DNA from: Ornithodoros turicata
Taxonomy: Eukaryota > Arthropoda > Arachnida > Ixodida > Argasidae
Length of the DNA stretch: 64,000 nucleotides
Direction of reading: 5' to 3'
Assembly (NCBI RefSeq): GCF_037126465.1
Contig: NC_088204.1
Coordinates: forward strand, 64,603,807-64,667,806
A program made the position numbers and the translations under genes. Below are positions 31,246-41,237 of this stretch, one piece after another; the stretch's first letter is position 1; each line of letters begins with the position of its first letter. Below the pieces are notes generated by a model. The model saw only the letters and a program-made list of their open reading frames with translations, was not told the DNA's origin and searched no databases.

Positions 31246-31455
31246 AGGGTGTTTGCTGTAACTTATCCAGAAATTTTATATAAAGCGAGCGACAAAAGAG
31301 AAACGAGCGCTACTTTTCAGTTACTTGACTAAGAAACAGGTGCTACTAGTGAAGCGGTACCTGTTTCTTACTCAAGTAGCACAGAAGTATCACTTGCTTT
31401 TCTTTTATCGCTCGCTTTAAATATAATTTCTGGACACGTTAGAGCAAACGCCCTG
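31246..31455. mobile_element. 210-bp MITE of the same family, nested in FB-A right terminus
   Basis: Termini AGGGTGTTTGCTGTAAC and GAGCAAACGCCCT are inverted. The inner hairpin AAGAAACAGGTGCT...GGTACCTGTTTCTT resembles that of 30261-30471. It splits the FB-A right end between GATCTATATA and TTTTTAAAAG. Confidence 0.82.
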
Positions 31456-31499
31456 TGTATTTTTAAAAGATATGTTCGCATTTAGAAGGGATACCCTGT

Positions 31500-32238
31500 A
31501 CAGACAGGTAACGAAACTTCCATAGGCCCCTGCGTCTTCAGAATGACGCCACGATAGAGACCGTCAGCGCTATTTATCCTATACGCGGACTGCTACGACT
31601 GTAAATAAATGACGTCAGATATGACGTCAGCAGTATGAATAATAAGCAGGGCATAATTAACTGTGGCGCGTTTGCATTCGCGTACTTCGTTTGCGTTATG
31701 TTCCATTCCCTTCTCCTGACCGAACTATATACTAATCACCCAGGGCAGCAATACTAGACGAGAATAAATCATATGAGGTTTAATGACACATATCAGTTGG
31801 CGATACATACAGTTGTCACAGGTTTTGGCGAAGAGTACGTGATAACCACAAATAAACAGGAAGGTTCATGTCCATTTCTCACATAGAGCTAAACGTACAC
31901 GTAGTGATTAGGTGTTTGTTGTTCAATGAGTGATCGCAATGGGTTCGTTCAAAAAAAAAAAAAAAAAAAACATGGCATCGTTGGTGCACAGCTGATTCGC
32001 TAACGCTCACGCTATCATGGCCGGCTCCATGACAAAACCTTTTCTTTTTTTTTTCTTTTGCGGGCCTAGCAACAGGGGTTGCATTGCACTCACCTGTCCA
32101 CACGTGTTAATCTTGGTCTATACACCTTCGAGATGTGAACGTCGCTTCCTTTTTAATCCAAATAGTGTACGAACTCCGCATTGCAATGCACGGACACACC
32201 GAACGGATATCAGGATGCACGGACAAACGAGCCTACTG
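31500..32238. other. No recognisable gene; homopolymer A and T runs
   Basis: An A run at 31951-31970 and a T run at 32046-32053. The A run could be an old retroposon tail, but no matching body is recognisable. The short frames have no domain. Confidence 0.4.
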
Positions 32239-32241
32239 TTA

Positions 32242-32578
32242 GGGCCAACTCTCACTTCATGACGCGACGTCGTGAGCGGGCGGCGGAAATAGACGCGCAT
32301 TTCCGGAGTCAGGAGAGGAGAGACGTCGAGCCAAAAAAATTGCCATGCCTAACTTCTTTCACGACGTCGGCGAAAGCTGCCGAGAACGAAATACTGGCGA
32401 CCAATCAGGTGACACAGAGAGGCCACGCCTCCTAATTTTTCGTCTGCTTTGGACTACGGAATGCCACTGTGGTGGGGACATAAAAATCGCGCGCTCTGAC
32501 GGGGCGGCGCAAATGCGCATCTACTTCCGCCGCCTGCTCACGACGTCGCGTCGGCCGTCGCCAAGTGAGATTTGGCCC
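32242..32578. mobile_element. PIF/Harbinger-type MITE, copy 1, TTA target duplication
   Basis: A 337-bp element with termini GGGCCAACTCTCACTT and CAAGTGAGATTTGGCCC (inverted), flanked by TTA at 32239-32241 and 32579-32581. Sub-terminal parts contain GACGTCGTGAGC and GCTCACGACGTCGC, extending the inverted repeat. A 3-bp TTA duplication and GGG termini are typical of Harbinger. Confidence 0.82.
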
Positions 32579-32641
32579 TTACACATGCGCAGTAGAGCAG
32601 GATACGGAAACGCACTCGGGTCGAATAGTTCATTTCGTATA

Positions 32642-33551
32642 CAGGGTGTTTCAAAAAACGTGTCATTCGGACTTTATAAAAAAACGGAGCGACGGAAAAA
32701 CGCGGGGTAAACGGCACTTGTGTGGCAACTGAATTTGCCATCTTGCAAAAATATTTTCATTTGATTTCAATTAAAAGAAATTTAATTTCTTTAATTGAAC
32801 TTCAAGATACCCCAAGTCAATCTCACGTTTTTTTTCTACAAACTTAGAGAGCCTGTAGCGAACTTAGTCAGATCCACCAAGAAATCCGCTCCATATTGCA
32901 AAGGGAACTGCCCAAAAAAAGTCCCGAATTGAGGCTTCAGAGTTTCGGGTATTCAACAGCGCTCCAAATCAGTCGCAAAGATGCGTGGAGGGCAGGACAT
33001 GCTCCTGCCCCCATGAAGCTTGAACAGCTTATCGCCGGACCGGCGTGCAGCACAAAACGCGCCGATAACAAGGCGGGTAACATTCCACCTTACGTTGATA
33101 AGCGGCAAACAAAAATGATTCCGCCTCTTTTTTCCCGCCCTGTTTTTTTTTTCGACCTTCTATCTTTCATGGGGGCAGGAGCATGTCTTCCTCTCCACTA
33201 ATCTTTGCGTCTGATTTGGTGCGCCGTTAAATACTCGAAACTCTGAAGCCTCAATTTCGGGACTTTTTGGGGCAGTTCCATTTGCAATATCGAGCGTATT
33301 TCTTGGTGGATCTGACTAAGTTCGCTACGGGCTCTCTAATTCTGCAAAAAAAAGAAAAAGAAAGAAACGTCAGGTTGACGGGAAATTTTGGACTTCAATT
33401 AAATAAATTCAATTTATTTTAATTAAAATCAAATGAAAATATTTTTGCAAAATGACAATTTCAGTTGCCACACAAGTGCTGTTTACTCCGTATTTTTCCG
33501 TCGCCCCGTTTTTTTATAAAGCCCGAATGACACGTTTTTTGAAACACCCTG
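32642..33551. mobile_element. Giant foldback element FB-B, ~380-bp arms
   Basis: A 910-bp TA-flanked element with termini CAGGGTGTTTCAAAAAACGT and ACGTTTTTTGAAACACCCTG. Complementarity continues inward through TTGCCACACAAGTGC-like and CTGACTAAGTTCGCTA blocks to CATGCTCCTGCCCCCATGAA at 32999-33018 and its inverse near 33170. The loop is about 150 bp. It has no transposase. It differs in sequence from FB-A but shares the CAGGGTGT start. Confidence 0.9.
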
Positions 33552-33553
33552 TA

Positions 33554-34735
33554 TATATGATACGACAAAATATATTCCTGTCAGTTGGAGATTTATTTCA
33601 TGTGCCACTGTTATATGCTGCATATGACCTTGGCCATGCCTTTGGCCATGTGTTTTGGGGTTTCCCACAGATCGCGAGCAGATGAACTCTACTGACTTTA
33701 CTTTGGTATCCATGTTGTTGTGCTTGTGGAGATTTTGCCCTCCGGGTATCAGCAAGATATGGTAAGTGCAATGTTACACAGCTATATGCATTAATCGGTC
33801 CGCTCTTTCGCCTCGGAGATGCCAATGTCCATGCGGTCCGGAGCCCATAGTGTTGACCACAACACGGAGAAGTCATGATGGTCGACGACCTCTTCAAATG
33901 AAAACACTGGTCCCTGCGCCGCGTCTTCATGACTATGCATTTGTAACCAAGAAGAAGCACTATATTTCAATCCTAATGTTTGTTCACACTTAGCAGCTTC
34001 ACTTACCAGTCCCTGGGACATTCGTGCGGCGAAATCGAAGCTGGCGGAGCTTAGGCTCCAACTCCATAAGTTTTGTCAAGAAGAGCAGACGTGTCGCCTG
34101 TAGAGAGTTCAGTTCATCACCTGTCCTTTCCACGACGTCCGATGAACAACAACGCTTCCTTCTCGGTCGGCTTGCCGGCGCCGCGACGCCGAATAGATCG
34201 CGAAAAATAAAGAAAAAGACGGCGCAACCACATAACGTCAGGGGCTGGCAACCGAGAGAGGGGGCAATTCTGCCGCGAGATTCAAAGATCCCTCGCGCGC
34301 CAGGGTTGCGCGCTACGCGCAAGCTTTTTGTGCAGATATGTATCACAGGGCTCGGAATCGTAATTTCTACTTCTCCTGGCATATTTTATTCCGATAGTAC
34401 ATACAAGACCCATGCGCGCATCGTAATATTTTTTTTTTTTTTTTACGATCGTACCTGTGCTACCAACACCCAGGATCGCTCGAGTCACGAAGTCGCCGGG
34501 AGTCACGGCGTTGCCGGGTCAGATTTGTTTTTTTTTTCGTCGCTTTCGCTACCTGGCTAAATCTACCTTGCCTCCCCCTCCCCCCTCTAGATCAGCCCCT
34601 GGTCTAACCAAGCACGGCAACTTTGGGTGCCAACACGAGTGCGCGTGAACTGAACCTTTCTTTTCCGTTTTTTACTGAATCTCGAGCTAGTCAAGCGGGC
34701 GATCCTTGCAGCCATTGTTCCAGAACCAGAGGAAG
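33554..34735. other. Unassigned region with possible minus-strand splice signals
   Basis: On the minus strand the frame at about 34140-34004 reads VVERTGDELNSLQATRLLFL and ends at a GTAAGT donor (34003). I do not recognise it and cannot place an acceptor with confidence. T-runs are at 34429-34444 and 34526-34538. Confidence 0.3.
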
Positions 34736-35062
34736 ATGTTGAAAGAGGCCCTGCGACTTCTGACCTCCGGTGGGTACCAGAGTGAGAGGGAAACGCACAG
34801 CGTGCCGCAGTACCTGCTCACCATCTCCGCGTCCGTCCTGGTGGGACTCGTCGTTGCCGTCTTCGTCATCAGTTTTCGGTCGGAGTCAAGGGACGACGTG
34901 GACTTCCTGGAGGATGAAGGACGCTTGCCCGGTGTTCTCTTCGAAGCGTCCGCGAATCCTGTTCAAAATATAAATTCGACGACGTCGTCCTCGGCGTCGA
35001 CGTCCATGTCGCCTGTTTCAGAAGACGGCAGGACAGAAACGGTGCCAACAAGCGCGCTATAA
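34736..35062 (+). CDS. Hypothetical single-pass membrane protein or 5' exon
   Basis: From ATG at 34736 the frame encodes 108 residues. A cytosolic-looking start (MLKEALRLLTSGGYQSERET) is followed by one strong hydrophobic segment, about residues 26-46 (YLLTISASVLVGLVVAVFVI), then an acidic stretch and a Ser/Thr-rich end. This is the layout of a type II membrane protein N-terminus such as many ectoenzymes have, and a downstream exon could supply a catalytic domain. No homologue is recognised, and the frame stops at 35062 unless a donor before it is used. It is free of repeats, unlike its surroundings. It may equally be chance. Confidence 0.35.
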   Translation: MLKEALRLLTSGGYQSERETHSVPQYLLTISASVLVGLVVAVFVISFRSESRDDVDFLEDEGRLPGVLFEASANPVQNINSTTSSSASTSMSPVSEDGRTETVPTSAL

Positions 35063-35329
35063 GTCATTGACGAATATTTTCAGCTTTCAGTGTAGCACAA
35101 TTAATATGAAGCCTGATGATTGCTCCATGACTGAACGTTAATTGTTTGACTGATAGAAAGTTGAGCGTTTATAATGGAGGGTGTTTCAACATCGAGTGAC
35201 CATGAATGAATTCGTTACTGCTGAAATACAGGGTGTATTTTATCCGTTCCAGACTTTATTTTTCATCCTCCAGTACGCCGCGTTAGCCGACCGCTAAATG
35301 GCATCTTTGCTACCCTCTATAATATTGTA
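35063..35329. other. No recognisable feature
   Basis: Short AT-rich spacer. ATACAGGGTGTATTTTATCC at 35227-35246 resembles a CAGGGTGT terminus, but no partner is found. Confidence 0.35.
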
Positions 35330-35505
35330 AGTTTGTTGTTACAGACATCGGCATTGTGCCTGTTGAGTATTTCCTCGCCCTGCGTAAACGAAGACGACGA
35401 CATTCCAGCCCTTCCACGCGGCCCCGTATTCTCGGTTGATTTCCTTAATTTCTCTTCACCAGTAAACAGTTCATCCCCTCTCACTGTCCTGTCGTGTCTA
35501 CAACA
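35330..35505 (+). repeat. Probable BEL/Pao 5' LTR
   Basis: The block ends ...TCTACAACA, two bases before TGGTGCCGTGACCAGGATTC, a primer-binding site of the type found in BEL/Pao elements. The segment CACCAGTAAACAGTTCATCC recurs at 36949-36968 with one change, probably a remnant of the 3' LTR. The left boundary is approximate. Confidence 0.6.
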
Positions 35506-36985
35506 AATGGTGCCGTGACCAGGATTCATCGAACGGACCGGATCGGAAAAGAAGATTGCAGTACGTTGGGCAACAGACGACCGAAGCTGTTCACTGACAT
35601 GGAGAGACTTCGACGGCTAATCAAGAGAGAGGTTCTGCGCGCACAAGTATCATCCGTCCTAAATGACGTCGAACGGCGCATGCACGGCGCATGCACGGCG
35701 ATGAACAGGAGCTGAACGAATTTGAAGAGCGACTAGAACGTCTCAGAAGTCTTAGCGACATGCTAACAGAAGTTGACAAGCAGATCGAGCTCCTACGAAA
35801 CGAAGAAGAATGTGAAAACGAATACACGCAGCAACTGGAATATCAATGTCGATTTGAAACTACCACGTTCCAAGCAATGATATTCGGGAAGTCAGATGCG
35901 GCGACTACAGGAACGAATTAGAGCGTACTCCGCAGCTATGACCGTGTGACGTCAGCGTATTTCCACACCGACTGCCGTGATCGAACATCCAGAGACACAA
36001 GTTACTCAGCCTCCAAAACCACCGAATGATGCGACGGTCACATCGATCGACGCTAAAATACTAGTACAACGCCCCTACTCCACCGGGATCAGCATGCACA
36101 AAGCCTACTGCGACCACATCGAAGCACTGCATGTAAGTCAAACATCAAAGGATAATGCAAACGACTCGATGGATTATGATGTGAATTTCAACAACACTGA
36201 CATCTGTACTGAAAAGCAGACCGCGAACACTACCGCACGTCGGATGATGATAGAGGATCGCATAACCTCAAACCCAATAGTCCACCAAGGCTTAAGGAAT
36301 TCTCGAACCACACGAACACCGATGGCTTCCCAATAGCTTCGGCAGGCCTCAACATACCATGGAACCAAGACACCGACATCCCAACCTCGAACGACAGGGG
36401 TCAAGAGAACCTGCATAACCTGGCAACAAAATGTCCATCCTTCCGATCTACTGCACGCTGGACAGCGTCCACGTTCTATAGAGTGATTGGACTTGAACAG
36501 AACGTTGGCGTAGGCACAGAATATCTGCGTAACGTATCTACTGACACGTACATCAACCAGCAAATTGGTGTGGCACCAAGGCTTTAAACCACGACCGCCA
36601 TCGAACGTCTGCTTAGCAGCGATCAATCACGCCACAGGCGAAAGGTTATTGCCAAATCACACTGCGCTGACCGTCATCAACACTGGACGAAGAGAGTTTA
36701 TCCACATTTGCCTCTTCATGTAGTCGCGCCTCGTGTACTCCGCGGAGAACGCAAGGCGAACGACGAGGCGTGCAGAGCGGCTCTCGGTAAATAATGAGGC
36801 AGTGGGGAATTCTTGGACCAGGCATGTCCGAAGCGCTGATCACAAAGAAGGAATCAACCTACCCGCGGGGCGTCTAACTTACAGGGTACTTCTTTCTCTG
36901 GAACATATTTTGTTAGACTGAATGCAACATTGAGCACTATGCACCAGTAAACAGCTCATCCCCTACAACAGTCCCAGCATCCTAT
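35506..36985 (+). mobile_element. BEL/Pao retrotransposon remnant, mostly deleted
   Basis: Contains the primer-binding site (35508), the start of Gag (35599-35921), then poorly coding sequence (35940-36930), and a partial LTR-like block near 36949-36990. No protease, reverse transcriptase or integrase motif is seen; the sequence is either deleted or too decayed. Confidence 0.55.
35599..35921 (+). pseudogene. BEL/Pao Gag N-terminus with an 11-bp duplication
   Basis: ATG at 35599 starts MERLRRLIKREVLRAQVSSV, the usual opening of BEL Gag. After about 30 codons the 11-mer GCGCATGCACG occurs twice in tandem (35675-35697), shifting frame; the second frame continues ELNEFEERLERLRSLSDMLT, then VDKQIELLRNEEECENEYTQ. 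The coiled-coil-like, Leu/Glu-rich character fits this region of the family. A stop at 35919 ends it. Confidence 0.7.
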
Positions 36986-38104
36986 ACGATGTTTATGACT
37001 CGTTTTTCAGCGAGATATATGGAGGAATACCGGGGAAAGGGGACACGCAGAAATCAGATAGAGAGCGGGTCCGGGTGAAAGCAACTAATAGGCGGAAGAA
37101 GCACCCGGAGGGAGAAGTGGCCGGTCGCCCCTTCAGCGTAACGCCAGGGAGAAAAGCAGAGGGGTCAAGCCATCTGCGGTCGGTAAGAAACTCGGAGTCC
37201 AGACAAGTCCACTGCTTATTCCCTCGACGTAGAGGGACGAGGAAGGGTGCCTTTTATAGCCCTATAGCCACGCCGAAGTCGGTCAACCGATGATTCATAT
37301 AATCCCGCTTTGTGACACGTTCCCTCTCCGGGGCGGCCATTTTCGGAACCCTTTTATTGTTGGTTTCTGTTCCCTCTACAACGGGTATGTGCAACGCCGA
37401 TTACATTCGCACTGCAACACACGATCTGGATCAGCAGTCGGTCGTGATCGCGGCAACCCGGTTCGACATACCCACGCTGTCCGCACTTGACGTTTCGGAT
37501 CCAGGTTTTCGCATGATACCATCTGACGGAAGCTGAGTATGCGGTCGCCACTCAAGTTAGCCTGGCAGAAAATTAATTCGACAGGCGCGTCGAGGCGCTT
37601 TTGCTAAGTAGGCGCGTGTGCAAATTTTGCTTGCCTACTATCTTTTCAAGCAGGTCGCCATCTTGCAAGTACGGCCCCGCAGGGTGAGGGAGAAAGGAAG
37701 TCACTGCGCCGGTCACCACATAGCGCACCAATGCAGCGCTCCAAAGGTTGCTGCCCATAAGACGGCGGAAGCGGTTGTAATGCAAGGTTATGTTTAGCGT
37801 TGCACTTTGGAAGCATGAAAGGAAACTGGTAAACTGCTGGGCAACCTGTCACGAAGAAAGCAGGCACGCTTACATACATGCCTCGTTGGCAGACGCGTTT
37901 CAGAGATCGGAGGCTGTCTGAGCCTAAGGAAGGAGGATGAAGAGGACATTTAGCTACCTTTGAACATGCTAAATATATTTTTCGTGTCCAGCTCTAACCT
38001 GATGTCCTCTTGTAGGCCAGTCGGGTAAATAAACGATCACGCTATTGTAGATGCAAATGTACCGTATTACGAGTCGTAGTAGGCAACCTGAAGCAAAAAG
38101 TTAT
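36986..38104. other. No supported gene
   Basis: A frame at 37312-37536 has a signal-peptide-like start but no ATG (it would begin GTG), so I do not call it. The rest is unremarkable. Confidence 0.4.
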
Positions 38105-38750
38105 TTTGTTGGAAAAAATATATTTATTTATTTCAACAAACCCCAAGGGTCCGGAGGACATAACATGGGGGTGGGAACATCAGCAAGGCGTGGATCATTG
38201 ACAAGGAAAATACAAGGAAATAAGGAAACAAAACAACATCATCTTGGAATAACAGGATAAGAAAAATGCAAGTATACAAAGCGATAACTGAGCAACACAA
38301 CAAGACTAACACTGGTATTGAAGATGAAGAAAGCGAAAGAGGGAGCTACGGAAAACTGTATGGTCGTCAATGGTTGCGATTGATGATGGGACGTTGTTCC
38401 ACTCAATGGTAGTGATGCAAAAAAAAAAAATCTAATGAAAAATATTTAGAGAAAGCGTTAGTAATACAGTGGAACCGAGTGACCTTATTGGCGAAGCGAG
38501 GGAAAATGACACTCGAGTGTATGATGGGTGATTGTTGAGAAGGCAAATTAAAAAAAAATATATATGAAAGAGAGTTAACTTGGCAAACCGACGACGATGT
38601 TCGAGTGGCTCGAGGTTGAGACTTAGTTTTAACGCGGAAAACGGAGTTAGCGAATGAGTAGTCGTTGTCAATGAAGCGACAAGAAGCGAAGTTGACAATG
38701 TATTGGTTCAGCCATTGGAGTGAAAGAAGAGTCCAGTAGTCCACGCTGCT
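38105..38750 (-). mobile_element. CR1/L2-like LINE 3' part
   Basis: The minus strand encodes the end of a reverse transcriptase (LEPLEHRRRFAKLTLFH, FNLPSQQSPIIHSS, ARFHC-like RFHCITNAFSK) broken at an A-run near 38420, then SSIATIDDHTV in another frame. The 3' UTR ends GGACCCTTGGGGTTTGTTG followed by AAATAAATAAATATATTTT at 38113-38135. This is the same type of C-terminus and AATAAA tail as 20581-23026 but a different family by sequence. Confidence 0.75.
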
Positions 38751-39774
38751 ACAATGACAACGACAAGGAAGGCGATGTGGTGACCAGTGCAGACGTTGTT
38801 TGCATGATGACGATCTGTTGATGGTCTGAGTTGTTGGCCGAACTGTTCTTCTGTTGTCACGTGCCTTATTACGTCGCGTCTACCGGAATGGATGGCATCC
38901 ATAGCTTCGTGGTCCTCTGTTATGCTATCATAGTACGTGTCTGGCGATATCGGACTGATTCCTATGCTGTCTGGGAACTCCTAAGCAATCAGCTAGCCTT
39001 TTTATTAGTTACAGAATTTTTATTAAAAACTAGCAGGGCAAAATAGATGCAGTTTTTGTGGTTGAGTTATATTATGTTGAGGTACTTGTGAGCCACAGAC
39101 CGTATCAAGTTAAAATAGAGATTTTCTAGGGCATTTTGCCCTGGCATGGGGTGCTAACGCACATAACTGAAGGGTTTGGTATGCAGTGTTAGCCTCTGTA
39201 CGTCCAGGAGCACCCTTTGCAACAGTGTGCTCGATGATAAGCCCTCTTCAAGAAGAGCCCGACCTAATGCTTTTTCTGCTATTCTGCAGATTTGCAGATT
39301 CACATCTCTCGATGGATGCAGGAGTTGATGCCTTTCCTGTATCAGAGAGTGGTGGAAGGAACGGCCTTGAATCTCCGAGCTGTGAAACAAGGTCTCACAC
39401 TTGAAATACTCTTCGAGGTGACCTGTTCTCGCCAAAATGGATGGCTCTGTGGGGTCCGCAAAGTAGTCGTGGTCACAAAGGCCAATCTGTGAATGATCTT
39501 CTGGTGATATACGCTTCGTCCTCTGGAAGTCGAGTCCATTACATCTTCCGAGCGAGGCTGCACTGCGCTGGTTACATGCAATCGTTATGTTTTCAAATGG
39601 AAGGCTGTTGTCTCGTAGTCATCCCTCTACTTCTGTGTCGATTATCAACCTTTCATATGCTGTTGGAAATTGCCTTGCAGTCTGATTTTTGTTGTGCCCT
39701 CGGTGCGAACATATGGCACCGAAGAATATAGCTCTAGGTGGTCCAGACTCACACTGTGTGGGAAAGTAATATGC
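38751..39774. other. 1 kb without recognisable gene
   Basis: Frames at 39154-39435 (minus) and 39441-39731 (plus) overlap each other and show no domains. The sequence passes into the minisatellite at about 39775. Confidence 0.4.
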
Positions 39775-41095
39775 AAGAAGAAGCCAGGGAAGCCAGTCTT
39801 CCGATTTGTTTGCAGGAGTAGCCCAGCGTACTTCTGCGGCACACGAGGAAGCCAAGGAAGTCAGTCTTTCGATTTGTTTGCAGGAGTAGTAGTCCCAGCG
39901 CAATTCTGCGGCACACGAGGAAGCCAGGGAAGCCAGTCTTTCGATTTGTTTGCAGGAGGAGTAGTCCCAGCGCACTTCTGTGGCACACGAGGAAGCCAGG
40001 GAAGCCAGTCTTTGATTTATTTGCAGGAGTAGGCCCAGTTCACTTCTGCGGCACACGAGGAAGCAAAGGAAGCCAGTCTTCCGATTCGTTTGCAGGAGTA
40101 GTAGTCCCAGCGCACTTCTGCGGCACACGAGGAAGCCAAGGAAGCCAGTTTTCGATTTGTTTGCCGAAGTAGTAGTCCCAACGCACTTCTGCGGCACACA
40201 AGGAAGGCAAGGAAGCCAGTCTTCGATTTATTTGCAGGAGTAGGTCCCAGCTCACTTCAGTGGCACACGAGGAAGCCAAGGAAGCCAGTCTTCCGATTCG
40301 TTTGCAGGAGTAGTAGTCCCAGCGCACTTCTGCGGCACACGAGGAAGGCAAGGAAGCCAGTCTTTGATTTATTTGCAGGAGTAGGCCCAGTTCACTTCTG
40401 CGGCACACGAGGAAGCAAAGGAAGCCAGTCTTCCGATTCGTTTGCAGGAGTAGTAGTCCCAGCGCACTTCTGCGGCACACGAGGAAGCCAAGGAAGCCAG
40501 TTTTCGATTTGTTTGCCGAAGTAGTAGTCCCAACGCACTTCTGCGGCACACAAGGAAGGCAAGGAAGCCAGTCTTCGATTTATTTGCAGGAGTAGGTCCC
40601 AGCTCACTTCAGTGGCACACGAGGAAGCCAAGGAAGCCAGTCTTTCGATTTGTTTGCAGTAGTAGTAGTCCCAGCGCACTTCTGCAGCACACGAGGAAGC
40701 CAGGGAAGCCAGTCTTCCGATTTGTTTGCAGGAGTAGCCCAGCGTACTTCTGCGGCACACGAGGAAGCCAGCGAAGCCAGTCTTTCGATTTGTTTGCAGG
40801 AGGAGTAGTCCCAGCGCACTTCTGCGGCACACGAGGAAGCCAGGCAAGCTATTCTTCCGATTTATTTGCAGGAGCAGGTCGCAGCTCACTTCTGCGGCAC
40901 ACGAGGAAGCCAAGGAAGCCAGTCTTCTGATTTGTTTGCAGGAGTAGTAGTCCCAGTGCAATTCTGCGGCACGCGAGGAAGCCAGGGAAGCCAGTCTTCC
41001 AATTTGTGTGCAGGAGTAGTAGTCCCAGTGCACTTCTGTGGCATACGAGGAAGCCAAGGAAGCCAGTCTTCGGATTTGCTTGCAGGAGTAGTAGA
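39775..41095. repeat. 72-bp minisatellite, ~18 units, with 352-bp higher-order repeat
   Basis: The unit includes CACTTCTGCGGCACACGAGG, AAGCCAAGGAAGCCAGTCTT and TTGTTTGCAGGAGTAGTAGT. Most units are about 72 bp (69-78). The segment 40034-40250 recurs almost unchanged at 40386-40602, an offset of 352 bp or about five units, showing a block duplication. Because 72 is a multiple of three, long frames stay open on both strands (192 and 221 codons minus), but the peptides are pure repeat. Confidence 0.95.
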
Positions 41096-41237
41096 CCAGA
41101 TTTGCTTTTTCATAGGATTGTTATGGTCGCGGTGATGCGAAACATTGCACTCAAGTCGTCAGTCCTTTCTGGGCACAGTGGTTTTCCCATGACGTCTGCT
41201 CTATATTTGCAGAGTTAACACCATCAAATTATTGTTG
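41096..41237. other. Spacer
   Basis: No feature recognised between the minisatellite and the outer palindrome. Confidence 0.3.

Larger units (their letters stand above)
30222..31498. mobile_element. Foldback element FB-A, copy 2, with two nested MITEs
   Basis: The arms (30222-30720 and 30880-31245) match copy 3, including CTTTTTCTGAGATGAGATCA on the left and its inverse on the right. The right terminus TTTTTAAAAGATATGTTCGC...ACCCTG resumes after MITE 31246-31455. The first ~40 bases of the left terminus are missing where the gypsy LTR and TA run lie. Confidence 0.78.

Noticed and set aside
37312..37536. Secreted protein with signal peptide
   Set aside because: The hydrophobic start looks convincing, but the frame begins with GTG, has no ATG before the hydrophobic core and no splice evidence.
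39619..41057. Long minus-strand frames (192 and 221 codons) as protein genes
   Set aside because: They are translations of the 72-bp minisatellite; other frames are open too and the peptides are pure repeats.
39775..41095. CRISPR-like array
   Set aside because: Units are direct tandem copies with no unique spacers, in a eukaryotic setting.
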